From positions 1,116,001-1,180,000 of the forward strand of contig JAJGBQ010000006.1 in the NCBI GenBank assembly GCA_022457065.1: a stretch of DNA of 64,000 bases. The letters run 5' to 3'. Below are positions 44,921 through 57,449 of the stretch, piece after piece. The notes below the pieces were generated by a model. The model saw nothing but the letters and a program-made list of their open reading frames with translations, ran no database searches and was not told the origin of the DNA. The DNA comes from Curvularia sp. ZM96. Its lineage: Eukaryota > Ascomycota > Dothideomycetes > Pleosporales > Pleosporaceae. Position 1 is the stretch's first letter; each line of letters starts with the position of its first letter. Made by a program: the position numbers and the translations under genes.

Positions 44921-46917
44921 GGAGGTGAAGTTGCAGAAGTACGATATGATCTTTGAACTCGCCACTACAAGCATTGGGTCACAACTGCCCGTTGGTGTGT
45001 CAAGCATGTTAAAAATGAACAAGCAGATAGGACCCTTTGGGTACAGAGGCAGAGATCCCTGATAGGACTCCAGCTGGTCCATTCCTCCCGGATATACAGG
45101 AGTAGAAAAAGAGACACCAGAAGTTGGATATCTATAGAAGTTCAGCGTAGATGTAAGTAAGGTGGCCAAGAGACCAATCGGCAAGCAAAAACATGACTCC
45201 AAGACCACTCCAATGAACAAGCATTAAAGGGGATCGTTGGATGCGGAGAAAGACAAGCACTACCAAGGCCGAAGGCAATCCGGATAGTACAAACATTAGA
45301 ATACGTTCGTTTTGACATGGAGCACCCGTTCCCACAGACTCACCACAATTTCTGCCTCAATACGAGTCATGCCAAACCCCACTGATTCAAGCCTTCCATA
45401 CCCGTACCAAACCTTATGCCTCAAATACCCGCCCTGCACAACTCATACATCCGTTGTCGGCGCGCTCGCGCTCTCCCTCCACCACGCCCCCTCCTCGTCT
45501 TCCTTCCTAATGCGGCACTCCACGATCCTTGGCACCAACACATGAAAAAAAAAGCCGCAACGCCACAAGGGCCCTGACTAGCTCCGCGGTCCGTCCCCTA
45601 GAGGAGAAGAAAATTCTGCACAGCACACGCTACATGCGAAACGTGTTCTAGATTGCAATGACACATACACATGTGTGTGTGGAGGCTATGTGCTTCCCCG
45701 ATGCATGGCTGATGGAGTTTCACCTACGTGTTTTCCTTCACACCGTCTAAGACAGTATGTGAACCAAACATGCATGGAAATAAGCGTAGAGTATGCGCAT
45801 ATGCACGTCGCATTTGCCTCCATGCATACGAGCGGGTACCTTGCTTACCACCTCAAATTTTTTCCCTCATCTACAACTTTTTTCTGCGATGTGGGACAGG
45901 GATGCAAGGGTCACGATGACAACAGCTATCTAGATTGTTCTAGACGCGCTTGGCTCGTATTGCATCGTGGTGGCGTTCACCGGAGGTACGCGACTCCATG
46001 AGGAAAAAGATTTGTGGTAGTAGTTCCCAGTTGGGCTGGATGAGGCTGGGTCGAATTGCCTGTTTGGGGCATGCAGGGCAGTTGCGGCTCTGCGGGGGCT
46101 TGGCGGTGTCCGGGGACGTGCATTGATGGAGGGATATTGGAGGGAACGGAGTACGGGATTAGTGCAGAGGCGTGGGGTTGAGGATGGGAATGTGGGGTGT
46201 GATGGAGGCCCAGATTGTGGTCTGGAATGCCATGAGGATGTGATGGGATTATGCTGTTATGACGTGGTTATGCGGTAGATGGTGGAGGTTTTGAGGAGAC
46301 CCCGTGGGACCAACGGATGCTTGTAGTGGTACTGTCGCAAGGGTTGTTGTGGGTTCAATGTCATGTCGATATGTACTAGCAAGTATTTTTTTTTTTGAGA
46401 GGCACGATTCCTTACTACTACGTAGTGATTATGAAGTTGAGAACAGATGCTGTTTATTGGCAAGCTATTGGCATGTTTTCACATTTTGGCTAAGTCGAAA
46501 TGGAAGTCATGCATCACTTTTATTGCAAGTAATTTCATGGTGTACAGAGAGGGATTTCCAGGTGTATTATTATATATCAATAGTAGGACTATGAAACTGT
46601 CCTGTGGAGTGGAAACTTTTTTGATGGAGCACAAACGCCGAACCGAATGTCTATCCTAATGCATGCTTGAGGAGCTAGCCACCGGCTCAACCCAAGCCCT
46701 CTAATATCAAATCAAACGCCGTGAAAACATAGAAAAGCGAGCCGAGCGTGGAACGAAGCGACGCTCGAAACAGTGCTAAAGGGGGTATATCCTACATAGT
46801 CCAGAAGTGATGATTGCAAGTAAAAATCAGACCGTGGCCAAGTAAGGAAATTCGTAGCTCGTCAGGTCGGCCGTGACGAAGGGGTATAAGTAACGCAAAG
46901 AAACAGCAGGTCCAGAA
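44921..46917. other. Gene-poor stretch of 2.0 kb
   Basis: Lies between the DUF7580 gene and the arrestin-like gene (convergent). Frames at 45675-46001 and 46304-46594 lack domain-like sequence. No repeat or RNA gene recognised. Confidence 0.45.
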
Positions 46918-48273
46918 CTAACGCTCAAGGCTGAAGCTACCAGACCGAGAGCTCATGTTGGAGAAGGGATACTCGCATTCTTCAACGTACGTGGGTGGGC
47001 TGACGGGAACGTCTTCGTAGAGCGGAGGCTGTTCCTCATCCCAAGCAATGCCCATGCCCGATCGTTCTGTCAGAACGAGGTGGAATTGAGTGCGGAGCAC
47101 ACGAGCGGCGCCGGTGGGTGTGGCTTGGCTGAGTTTCTTGAGTGGCGCCCATTCCTCAGCAACAACCATTTCGATGATCAAGTTGTGCTTGACGCTCATT
47201 CCGTTGGCGGCTTCAACGTCGCACAGCGGCTTCATGGCCATGTTGCAGGCTGCCTGGAACTCGACGTCGATCTCGCCTTTTTCGAAGTCTGTCTTCCAGC
47301 CGGTCTTGACCTCCTCGTTGGCAATGGCACGGACATCCTCGTGAAGAACGCCCTTGCCCTCGCCACCAATCTTGTTCATGTGCTTGGCACAGGCTGGAGA
47401 GATGAACTTTTGCGTCTCTTCAATGCGCCAATTGAGCTTGCGCAGTCTCCATCGGGTCTGCGAATCAGCCTTGTTCTGCACAATACCGGAGAGGCGCATT
47501 TCAATGGGAAAATCTCCGATAGGGTGAATGACTGGCGGAAGCTTCACCGAGGCGGTAAGATTGGTGGGCGGAAAGATGCGGATAGAATGCTTCTCGGCAC
47601 CAGGGAAAATGGCTCGCTTAATGTCCAGATTGCGCTTGTACGTGATCTTTCCCGAAGAGGTAACGGCTACTGCAGACAGGAAGTAGTCAATAGTGGCGAG
47701 ATTGCCATGAGTGGTGGCAGGGAGGTGGCCCGGCAGCAGGTGGCTGAAGGGAAAGTTGTGGGGACCGTGGCGCAGAGAGACAGGATGAGTGAGAAACTCC
47801 CACTTGTGAATTTCGGTGGTCTGAGTGGTGCAGTCGGGGCAATGTGGAGACACCGGCTTCTTGGTAGTAACGATGGCCAGCATCCGCATCTCGAACTTGT
47901 CGACGGTGATGTAAGGATCGTGTACGTTAATGACGAGCTGGCCGGAGAAGATGGCACCAGTCGACGTCTGAGGGTTGTTGTAGAAAACGATTGGCGGCGA
48001 CTCTACGCTCATGTTCATGGAAGCTGCGCCCTGGGCCTCGAGCTTTGGCGTCTTCTTGCTCTCATCCTTTTCCTTAGCATGCTTGTCATGCTTGTGGCGG
48101 TTGAAGATGTCCATGACCAGGGACTCTTCAGACTTGGACTTTGCCTTGACGCGTGGGGCGTCGTAAGAATAGACTGGGGGCAGCAGACCCTCTGCGTGTG
48201 GTTTGGCGGGATCTGGCTTCGGTAGTGGTGTCGGAGCCACCCTCGCCAGGGTACTCAGCAGGCGACCTGGCAT
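46918..48273 (-). CDS. Arrestin-like endocytic adaptor (LDB19/Art1-type)
   Basis: Single exon of 451 residues from the first in-frame ATG at 48273; the frame is open 39 codons further without an ATG. These adaptors bring the Nedd4-type ligase Rsp5 to plasma-membrane transporters so that they are ubiquitylated and endocytosed. Residues about 90-360 form an arrestin fold (IFSGQLVINVHDPYITVDKFEMRM, FPFSHLLPGHLPATTHG, IDYFLSAVAV). Three PPxY motifs that can bind WW domains are visible: PPVY near 31 and PPLY and PPTY near the C-terminus. A basic segment (RHKHDKHAKEKDESKK) lies at about 57-72. The layout matches the LDB19 subgroup; the cargo is unknown. Confidence 0.87.
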   Translation of the reverse strand: MPGRLLSTLARVAPTPLPKPDPAKPHAEGLLPPVYSYDAPRVKAKSKSEESLVMDIFNRHKHDKHAKEKDESKKTPKLEAQGAASMNMSVESPPIVFYNNPQTSTGAIFSGQLVINVHDPYITVDKFEMRMLAIVTTKKPVSPHCPDCTTQTTEIHKWEFLTHPVSLRHGPHNFPFSHLLPGHLPATTHGNLATIDYFLSAVAVTSSGKITYKRNLDIKRAIFPGAEKHSIRIFPPTNLTASVKLPPVIHPIGDFPIEMRLSGIVQNKADSQTRWRLRKLNWRIEETQKFISPACAKHMNKIGGEGKGVLHEDVRAIANEEVKTGWKTDFEKGEIDVEFQAACNMAMKPLCDVEAANGMSVKHNLIIEMVVAEEWAPLKKLSQATPTGAARVLRTQFHLVLTERSGMGIAWDEEQPPLYEDVPVSPPTYVEECEYPFSNMSSRSGSFSLER

Positions 48274-51200
48274 TCTATGATAAGGAATCCGGGGTAGGGC
48301 TGGGAGTGAGCTGATGTGAGTGGGTGGTTGGGGGTGAAGATAGGTGAAAGATAAGGCGCTGTCCAATAAAGTTGGGGACGTGGGCCGCAAGCGATATGCA
48401 GGTGGGAAGCGTGGGTTGCAGATGCGTTCACGAATTGACCTTGTGGGAATGGAGGTGGTTGATGAGGCTTTGAGGCAGGAACATTATCTGGCTATCAGAA
48501 TAGTGAAAAGCTGGACCCTGGGGAAGGGGATGGTGGTATTTAAGAGACGAGAGCACACTGATGACTGGTTTACATGAGAGAAATTCCCTGACTGGGTTGC
48601 CTCTCAGGCCTTGACATGATTTCATCGGTGATACTAGCCCCAGCAGGGATTTTCACTCACACGCGCTAGTCGTTCGCGGCAAGTGGCATCCCTGCATGCG
48701 TGTAATTTTTGGGTCAGGAGGCAGGCGCGCACGGCCTGCCGCTCACGAGATCGCCAGCGAACCTGTCTGGCGTGCCTGCCCGCCAAAAAGACGTCAACAA
48801 GCAGGCGAGACAACTCCGGCTTGGCTGCGAATGTGTAGACTTCGTATACACTTTCGCGCTTTCGCACTTTCGGACTTTCACGACGGCTGCCGCCCGCGGC
48901 AGCTTGCTGACATGCTCACTCTCATTTCCGCCTTCACCGCTCGACCCTGTCCATGACCGGCACCTCACTTGGTCACCTCGGGCTCCGGCTTCAGCTCCAG
49001 TGTGCTGTCAGCGAGACGCACCGTGGTGGCTCGAGGTGGTTCACCGACAGCCATTGCGGTGCCCATGCATCATACCAGACTCATGTCTCCACCCACCAAA
49101 CTCTGGGGTGGTAGTCGATGCCAACGGCACACCGTCCGTCTACTCAACATCATTCGTTGACGCAAATGTGATGTGCTGTTCCCCGCAATCCTGGTCTTGT
49201 GCCTGTCGCCAACACGCCAACTCTGGGGACAAGCAATCGACCATCTCCTCGGCCGTCGGTTCTCCGGACACCCTTCGGAACCTTACAGGTACTGCCGCTC
49301 TCACCATGCCGCCTACACCTACCTTGCGCCTCTCACGCCCAGCGTCTCCAATACGAATTGTGCACTCTCTTGGTCGTCGTCTGTCCTGTTTGCTGTCCAC
49401 GGTACCCACGCCAAGACGGCCGGCGTCATGTAACGCATTGAATTTTTTCCATGCGCCGTGGGTCGACTAGAACTTCTGAGTGCCTTCCCCACTCCTCCCA
49501 GATCTTTTACAGCCTCTTTACACAATTTGGCGGCTCCGGCCCGACGTTGGCTGAGACTCAGGTCGCCTCGTGTCAAAGGGAATCCACCTGTTGAGAGACC
49601 AGACTGTTCTACATTACTCGATGGAACCGTCTATTGCCGCGCGCTAGCTCCGATCACGCAACCACTTCCGTGTCGGAGCAAGCCGCCCTCCATCACGTGC
49701 ACCACATGACAGGCTCCAACGTCTTGTTTCGACAACGCTCTCCAAATCCCTCTCTGTCTCGCTTAATAGCCGTGACGCTTGAATGGCGTCCGCATCTCAA
49801 GCGATCTGCCAAGGTGGCCAGCCATCGTCTAAATCGGGCAAAACATCTGCAAATGCTGCATACCCCTGTCCGCAGTCCTTTACCACACACCGGAGGCCGT
49901 CGGGCCCACATATGGTTCGCTCACCTGTTCCGAATACTGTACCTCGTTCCCGTCGGGTATCTGTCACGGGTTTTGCTTACTATGCGACGTACACTCGAAG
50001 ACTCATCATGCCGTGATATTACGACATCCAATATACCGCAGAGCGCAATATGGCACCATGATGGTCGAACCTAATTACACCTCACTCATGTGCCCAATTG
50101 CGCATGACTGGCACTTCGTAATGATCGTGTCTAGAACACAATCCAGTGTTGTTCCATTTCCCTGCGAAGCCGTGACACAGAGCCGCTTCAGGGCCGTGGT
50201 GGGCCGATTGGGGGATAACCTTCTCGAAACATCCCATTGTGCACGCCCTGACTTATGCCACACACACATGGCGCACTCCCGTTGTGGCGCTCCTTCCCTT
50301 GGTGTCCTAGCCACTGGCCTAGGCACATGGCTGCACGCCTTCGTGACTATTCGAGAACGTTGGAGTTTCGTCGGCTGCGCACCTAGTAGAAACACAGCAC
50401 AACATGTTCCACTCTGTGGTCCCCCCTTTCCTATGTCAGACACACTTTCCGGAGGACAAGTCAAAAATGACGCGTGTCGCTCAAAGTGCGTTGTTTCGAT
50501 AGACTTTAGATGCTGGCGCCCTATGACATGTGGACCTTACCGCGAGACAAGTGGCCCGGAAAAAGTCATTAGCGCCCGCAGACGAAGTAGTACCGACATC
50601 GTTACTGGCGATCTGCCGGTACAAGCATGCGGCTCTCCATTTCCCATGTTTCAACTACAGCCTGAACAGCAAATGAGCCAGCGAAGCAGGTGCATACCGC
50701 TCGGTATACCCGTTGTTTTATGATCAGTGGGTCCCTCAGAAGGTCCAGAATCAAAACTTCCCTCTCTTACCTAACATCTCATGTGAATTGCGGGGCCCTT
50801 GGAACAACTTCATAACACAACACATATGTCCTATACTCGTATGATGCTTTCCAAAGAGGTGTGTTTCACTTCTCACACCACCGTCACCTGCTGGCTGTCG
50901 TAAGTATGCAAAGACAAACGTAAGACTTTGACCCACGTCAAACCCGTACGGTTCCGGCACATACCAAACAAAACTTTATGCAAGCTTCGTCACCACCATC
51001 ATCATGACCATCATCATCTTCTCATTTTCTCCTGGTAAAATTCTCAAACCCACCCATGAAAGGTGTGGTTCAAATCAAGTTGTTGATTTTTCTTTCCCTG
51101 GCTAGCTCCACCGCGGAAGCATGGTGTAGACTATTTTTTAGCATCATGTGGAGTAAAAGGGCCTGCTCTGAGCGTTGCACTAATCGCGGATTTGCAGGCG

Positions 51201-51509
51201 AGTTTCACAACATTGTGCATTTTTTTCTTTCCCTGTTCCTAGTCCCATGATCCACATCTACTTTTCGCTTTTACGCCAGGATTTTCAGGCTCACAATCGA
51301 TTGGCCAATTGGTTGGAAATTGAGAAAAATCTAACAGCTTCACATAGGGCAATCACAGCAACAGAGAACTTCATCGTGTTGGCATATGCATCAATTCATT
51401 CGATTGTGCTATACGCCATGTAGACCTTTACTTTTTCCCTTAAAATTTCCAAACACTAGACTCCATTATCATGCAAGTCGTGGTAGTATCTCTAAGTGGC
51501 AGTATAGAT
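48274..51509. other. Long gene-free stretch of 3.2 kb
   Basis: Upstream of the arrestin-like gene and downstream of the eL22 gene. Frames such as 48709-49470 and 50013-50723 (both plus) are long but show no domain, signal or membrane segment, and their composition looks random. The rest is unremarkable. It could hold a long regulatory region, a non-coding RNA or fully decayed sequence. Confidence 0.5.
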
Positions 51510-52080
51510 CTACTCGTCGTCCTCGTCGGCCTCGTCGTTGACGACGTTGAAGAAGCGGAGCTCGTAAACACCCTTGGAGGTGGAAACGACGCGGAGCCAG
51601 TCACGGAGCTGCTGCTTCTTGAGGAACTTCTTGGTACTGTTTCACGCACGTTAGCCGACAATCGCATTTTGTACACACTCCCGATGAAACCTACAGGTAC
51701 TTGAGGTAGCGACCAGAGAACTCCTGGTGGGCAATGACCTCGATCTTTCCCTCGCCCTGCTGGCTGATCTGGATGGTGTCACCAAGGTTGCCGGTGCGGC
51801 CCTCAACCTTGATGCGCTCGTGCAGGAACTTCTCAAAAGCCTGGATGTCGAAGATCTTGTCGTTGACGGGCTGCGAGCAGTTGATGATGAACTTCTTCGT
51901 CACCTTCTGGCCCTTCTTGGCGGCGGCGCTGCGCTTCTGTATATATGCAAAAAATGGTACTTAGCCTACTGTTCTGGAGCACGCGGCGGTTCGCGAAACA
52001 AGCAGCTTTCAGCGAAAGTGCCTTTGCTGTGTTCGCGCGCCGGAGGACAGCAAAGCGGTTGTACGTACGGTGGTAGACAT
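51510..52080 (-). CDS. RPL22: 60S ribosomal protein eL22
   Basis: Three exons on the minus strand, 52080-52069 (MSTT only), 51936-51695 and 51636-51510, with introns of 132 and 58 bases, give 126 residues. eL22 is a component of the large cytosolic ribosomal subunit. The whole sequence matches the family (KKFIINCSQPVNDKIFD, EGRTGNLGDTIQISQ, EFSGRYLKYLTKKFLKK, LRDWLRVV) and ends in an acidic tail (DEADEDDE). A four-codon first exon followed by a long first intron is a common arrangement in fungal ribosomal-protein genes. Confidence 0.96.
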
Positions 52081-52417
52081 TTTTGATCAGATTGGGGGTT
52101 GCGGAGCGCAAAGAGATGGGTATCCTGCGTCTTCTTGGTGTTTCGAGGGGTGGAAGGAGGGGAGTTGGTCGTGAGGCTCGCGTTGACGTTGGACGTAGAA
52201 TGTGCAAAATTGGGGGGCCGCGATGGTGGGTTACTAGGCCTGATGGGGCTTGGTGCTGCCAAGTGTTCGATTGACGATGCTTGGCTTCAACTTATCGATA
52301 CGCCACCATTGGACCAGTGTGATGTTGAGGAACGTTCAGATTTGCATAGTTATGTCAAATATGAGCATACTGTTCAATCTCAAGCTCGCTTTTGAAATTC
52401 CATAACTATTCAAAAAC
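52081..52417. other. Promoter region of eL22
   Basis: Lies between eL22 and the 3' end of the NDUFAF6-like gene. Nothing specific recognised. Confidence 0.4.
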
Positions 52418-53622
52418 TTATAGCTTCCGTCGACTATATGCCCAGTAAGCCTTCATCGGCAATTTCCAGTCCACCTTCCTTAACGCTGGATCAAAAATGT
52501 CAAAGTCGACTCCTTGCAATCTATCCAGCCAACCTTGCGTCGCAACACTAGGCATAAAAACACCAAATGCTTGTTCCACTTCTGCTAACTGCGTCTCCTG
52601 TCCTGCATTCATCTGTTGGGCACTATACTGGTGGTCCTCCTCGTGCTGGTGCTCAAAGTCATGACCAAGCGTACCTTCGGAGCGCAACTTGGACAGCATT
52701 TCTCGCGCAGTGATGAGATGGTCGTTTGCGCGTGTGGCGACCGTGAAGACAGCGTCCCGTAGACCAGGGGCGGAACCGCCTTGCCGGAATACATCTTCCT
52801 CGCGAACGGAGGCTTCGGCCATGACATCGAGGGGAAGAAGGACAGCGCCCTGGGTTGGTCCGGATTGGCCAGTCATAGAGTTGCTGGTCCCGAGTGGCTG
52901 TTGCGGTGGAAATGCGATCAGAGGGATACCACGTAGCACTGCGGCAATGCCCATTGCTTTCCCTATATGTGATGCAATGTGATCGGTGGTGAGAGATGCC
53001 TGCGGCAGTGCTGATAGGGTCAGGTACAGCATGGTCGAGTACGTATTCTCCGCATAACTCTCCAATGCACTCAGGTCGGGATATGGTGGGTTTCCTAGAT
53101 GCTGTTCCCGCGTGTTGATGATGCGATGGAACCAGTTTTTGCTCAAGCGTGCTTTTCCTCCAGATCGCTCGTGCAGACTTTCCGCTGCTTGTGCCAGCAG
53201 AATGGCCACTGGCTCTTTTGGCGGCGTTCCTGCGAGTGCTTTGGTGACAGTATCCCGCCAAAATTGCATGCGCATCATACCAATGGTGGGAGTGCTGGTA
53301 GTATCAGCAACACGAGCAACATCGACATTGAAGGCGCGAATGGCGAGATAGGCATCGCGAGATGACTGTGGTATGAAAGTTTGCAGGATATGCGATGGCG
53401 CATCGTAGGTTCTGCTGGTGGTCAATGAAAGGCCAGTATGTAGTAATACAGGTGCGGTCACCTGACTAAGTTTGCGCAATAGGCGCGAGCCTTTGCGATT
53501 TCATCTTCTGAAGGCCTTGCAGCATTGTTGAGGCGCGGAGAAGCGTGAAGTAACCTCCTTTGTGGTCTTGAGACGTCCTGTATGCGCCGCAAGGGAGCTG
53601 ACCGGAGCCTTGGTGGTAGCAT
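52418..53622 (-). CDS. Complex I assembly factor NDUFAF6-like (squalene/phytoene synthase family)
   Basis: Two exons on the minus strand, 53622-53462 and 53411-52418, give 384 residues. The acceptor is a CAGCAG tandem, so exon 2 may instead start at 53414 and add one residue. NDUFAF6 helps assemble respiratory complex I in mitochondria and has a trans-isoprenyl-diphosphate synthase fold. Residues 1-35 are Arg/Ser-rich without acids, a likely presequence. CANLV-RTYD followed by SSRDAYLAIRAFNVDVARVAD (about 50-90) and RMQFWRD is the family start. HIGKAMGIAAVLRGIP at about 190 is the family core. The DxxxD catalytic pairs of true squalene synthases are not obvious, as expected for NDUFAF6. It is divergent from RAD5 with 288 bases between. 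Confidence 0.88.
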
Positions 53623-53910
53623 TGAAACTTTTTTGCAAGAACGAAAATTATGATACACAAACAGACATTGCGCGATGCAAACGAATTGAATACAAAGAAG
53701 GTGCTTGCGGGAAAAGCGCAAGGTAAGACAGTCAAACTTGAGGTAGTTGGAATTGTTTGAAGTAAGGCGCAATGCGCCGAAGGCGACTGGTGGTATGTAT
53801 GACGCTACAATGTCGATCACCCGCACGTTAGGCCATGTGGGTTCGTGAAAGCGCGTCGACGCGTCTAATTACTTTCGGCGGCGACCAAAGCACCCGCCAT
53901 CACCACCACG

Positions 53911-56900
53911 ATGGAATCCCCACACCCAGACGAACGGCCCCCCAAGAAACGCCGTTTCTTTACAGAAGATTCATCGCCGGTGCAGATTCGGTCGAAGCCC
54001 GCTGATCTTCCGCCTTCTTCGCCAACAACGTCGCCGCCGCCGCCACTTCAACAGCCTCAGAGCCACGAATCGCTACCAGACGTAGAGACGAGCAATGGCG
54101 GGCAGACAGACTTTGGAAGTTTCGATGTCGAAACACTTCAGGCCGTTGTTGGAGAACTCACAAATTCTACACTGCAGAAACTGAAAGATGTCAGCGGAAG
54201 TGATGTGCAGCGAGGTAGGCATACCTTCAACAAATACTAGAGCCTTCACTAATGTCCTTCAGCAATCAATCTGTATCTGGATGGATCTTGGAGCACAATG
54301 CCTTCGAGGTCACCCGCACCAACTTTGCAATCTCGCCCGCAGCCTGTTCAAATGACATTAGCAAGTTCGCTCAAGCGTACCGAATCCGAAGTTTCGAACA
54401 ACTCTGCATCCGTATCCGATTCTTCGACGCCCCAGATCGTACGCGAAATGCCTAGCAAACGATACATTGGCTCCTTTGGTGCTGCTGCATGGGCGACTAA
54501 GAGTGGCATAGGGCTTCTCAAGCACGACGAGAAGGTTCGGATAGAGCGTGTGAAGCCACAGCCTCGACTCAACAAGGCTAAAAAGGTCATTCAGCTCAAG
54601 AAGCCAGACATTGTGGTGCGTTTTATCAATGCAAAAGGGGAAGAGGTGGGGAGACTGGACAACGATACAGCGATATGGGTGTCTGTTCTAATTGATCAGA
54701 ACGTGTGCTCGTTTGAGGGTTCTGTTGTGTACACACCGGACAAGCTCCGGACAGGAGATACCATCTACCTGCAACTACGCGGCTTTTTCTTGCGAGGGGC
54801 ATTCGATAAGCGCTCGTTCGTGAAGCCAGATAACAATCGAGAGATCAATCTATTTGAAGAGAAGGAGTCATCAGAAGAACGAGACCTTCGTTTACGACAG
54901 GTTGGCCTTGTTAAATTATTCGAGGCCATCAACCTCCAACCCACGCATGAGAACGAGACGACTGCGAAACATAGGCGACAAGGACTGTTGCAGGCAGCAG
55001 AGAGTGACGAAAAGAAAGGAGACAAGCCCAAGCAAAAAACTAGTACACCACCGATAGCACCAAATTCTACTGATGCTGCATCTTCACCTCCACCAGATGA
55101 AGCCGAGGAAGGAGAAGAGCTTGAACAAGACCAATTGGATTCCTTGTACAAGAAAGCTCAGTCTTTTGATTTCGATACCCCGACCATGGACCCCGCTAGC
55201 ACGTTCCGTCTAGATTTGCGAAAATATCAAAAGCAGGCCTTGTTTTGGATGGTGAGCAAAGAGAAAGACGAGGCGATCGAAGACAAAGAAACTTCGATGC
55301 ATCCACTTTGGGAAGAATACCAGTGGCCGACTCATGATGCAGACAACCAACCTGTACCAACTGTCGCAGGCCAGACTATGTTCTACGTCAATCCATACTC
55401 TGGCGAGCTATCACTAGAGTTTCCGATGCAAGAGCAGAATTGCCTGGGTGGTGTCCTCGCTGATGAGATGGGGCTGGGTAAGACTATCGAGATGCTCAGT
55501 TTGATCCACACGCACCGGACGGAATTGAACAGCGACGAGATGCTGGCTACGCCGAAAGCTCTTCCACAGTTGCGCAAGGCCAGTGCTGTTGTCGAACCTG
55601 CTCCATATACTACTCTCGTCATAGCGCCAATGTCTCTGCTCGCGCAATGGCATAGTGAGGCTGAGAAAGCCTCAAAGGAGGGTACGTTGAAGGCTATGGT
55701 ATACTACGGTTCTGAGAAAGCAGTCAATCTACAAAAGTTGTGCTGTGCCTCCAACGCCGCCAATGCACCAAATGTCATCATCACAAGCTACGGTACTGTT
55801 CTTTCCGAATACACTCAGGTCGTTGCCCAGGATGGAAATCGGGGCTCCCATGGCGGCATTTTCTCACTTGAATACTTCAGAATCATCCTTGACGAAGCAC
55901 ACTACATAAAGAACCGGCAGTCAAAGACGGCAAAGGCTTGCTACGAGCTCAGTGCCAAACATCGCTGGGTACTGACTGGAACACCGATTGTCAACCGCCT
56001 TGAAGATCTATTTAGTTTGGTTCGTTTCCTCAAGGTCGAGCCATGGGCAAACTTCTCGTTCTGGAAGACATTCATCACCGTCCCATTTGAGTCTGGCGAC
56101 TTTGTGCGTGCCCTGAATGTTGTCCAAACGGTGCTTGAACCATTGGTGCTACGTCGAACCAAGGATATGAAGACACCAGACGGAAAGACTCTAGTGCCAT
56201 TGCCGCCACGGACCGTCGAAGTTGAGAAGATCGTGCTATCCCAGGATGAGCAAGATGTATACGATCACATATACATGCGTGCCAAGAGCGTCTTCAGTGC
56301 CAATGCAGAAGCTGGAACATTGCTGAAATCGTACACTACAATCTTCGCTCAAATTCTCCGACTGCGGCAGTCTTGCTGCCATCCTGTTCTCACACGCAAA
56401 GCCAACGTCGTTGCCGATGAGGAAGACGCTTCCTTAGCCTCTGACCTTGCTAATGGTCTGGCAGACGATATGGATCTCTCCAATCTCATCGAACGCTTCG
56501 AGGCGGATGGTGACCAAGATGTCAGCAAGTTTGGTGCGCACGTCTTGAAGCAGATACAAGATGAGAAGGAGGCCGAATGTCCCATCTGCTGCGAAGAGCC
56601 CATGATTGAGCAAGCTGTCACTGGGTGCTGGCACTCTGCCTGCAAAGAGTGTCTCCTCAATTACATTGCTCACCAACGCGATAAGAACGAGATACCACGT
56701 TGTTTCAACTGTCGTGAGCCTATCAATGCCCGCGACGTTTTTGAAGTAGTCCGACACGACCATATCACCGAAGACGAGAAGTCTAGCCACGCTTTCCGTC
56801 CTACGGATGCAGCACCACCAACTTCAACTCAGGCCTCTCGCATCAGCCTCCGCCGTATTGGCCTCACCGGGTCCGCCAAAACCCAAGCGCTGCTGGGTCA

Positions 56901-57449
56901 CCTCAAGAAAATTCGTAAAGAAGAGAAGGACGCAAAAACCGTAGTTTTCTCGCAATTTACATCCTTCCTCGACCTCATCGAGCCCGCATTGACGCGCGAC
57001 CATATTCCCTTCCTGCGTTTTGATGGCTCGATAAGCCAGAAAGTGCGTGCGCAGATTCTTGCAGAATTCACCAGCTCCCCGAAGCCCTATGTACTACTAC
57101 TGAGTTTGCGATCAGGTGGTGTCGGCTTGAACCTTACGTGTGCAAGCAAAGTGTTCATGATGGACCCGTGGTGGAGCTTTGCTGTTGAGGCGCAAGCGAT
57201 TGATCGTGTGCATCGTATGGGGCAAGAGCGTGAAGTCAAAGTAGTAAGATTTTGCGTCGAGAACAGTATTGAGGAGAAAATGCTGAGGATTCAAGAGAGG
57301 AAAAAGTTCATGTAAGTTGTGACAAACTCTGTCTTTTCTCTTGTTTGGGAAGCTAACCATTCTTTTGCAGTGCGAGCTCGCTGGGCATGATGTCTGATGA
57401 AGAGAAGCGCGTGCAACGTATCGAAGATATCAAGGAATTGTTAAGTTGA
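53911..57449 (+). CDS. RAD5: DNA repair helicase and ubiquitin ligase RAD5
   Basis: Three exons, 53911-54214, 54263-57311 and 57371-57449, with introns of 48 and 59 bases, give 1143 residues. RAD5 polyubiquitylates PCNA and remodels stalled forks in error-free damage tolerance in the nucleus. A basic, disordered N-terminus (PPKKRRFF at 10-17) is followed by a HIRAN domain (about 167-275, KRYIGSFG..GDTIYLQLRG). The Snf2 ATPase begins near 400, with the P-loop DEMGLGKT at about 502 and the DEAH box LDEAHYIKN near 645. The RING finger sits inside it at about 873-920 (CPICCEEP, CWHSACKECL, CFNC). The helicase C lobe follows (FLRFDGSI, LLSLRSGGVGLNL, IDRVHRMGQ). Last exon reads EEKRVQRIEDIKELLS. 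All motifs are intact. Confidence 0.96.

Noticed and set aside
44663..45220. 185-residue minus-strand frame after the DUF7580 gene
   Set aside because: It starts outside and runs antisense into the DUF7580 gene; hydrophobic stretches are present but there is no conserved pattern.
47080..48225. 381-residue plus-strand frame
   Set aside because: It is exactly antisense to the arrestin-like gene, whose motifs are clear. The frame is a codon-bias shadow.
50013..50723. 236-residue frame in the gene-free stretch
   Set aside because: Random-looking composition with many Cys and Pro, no domain or splice support. Left as non-coding.
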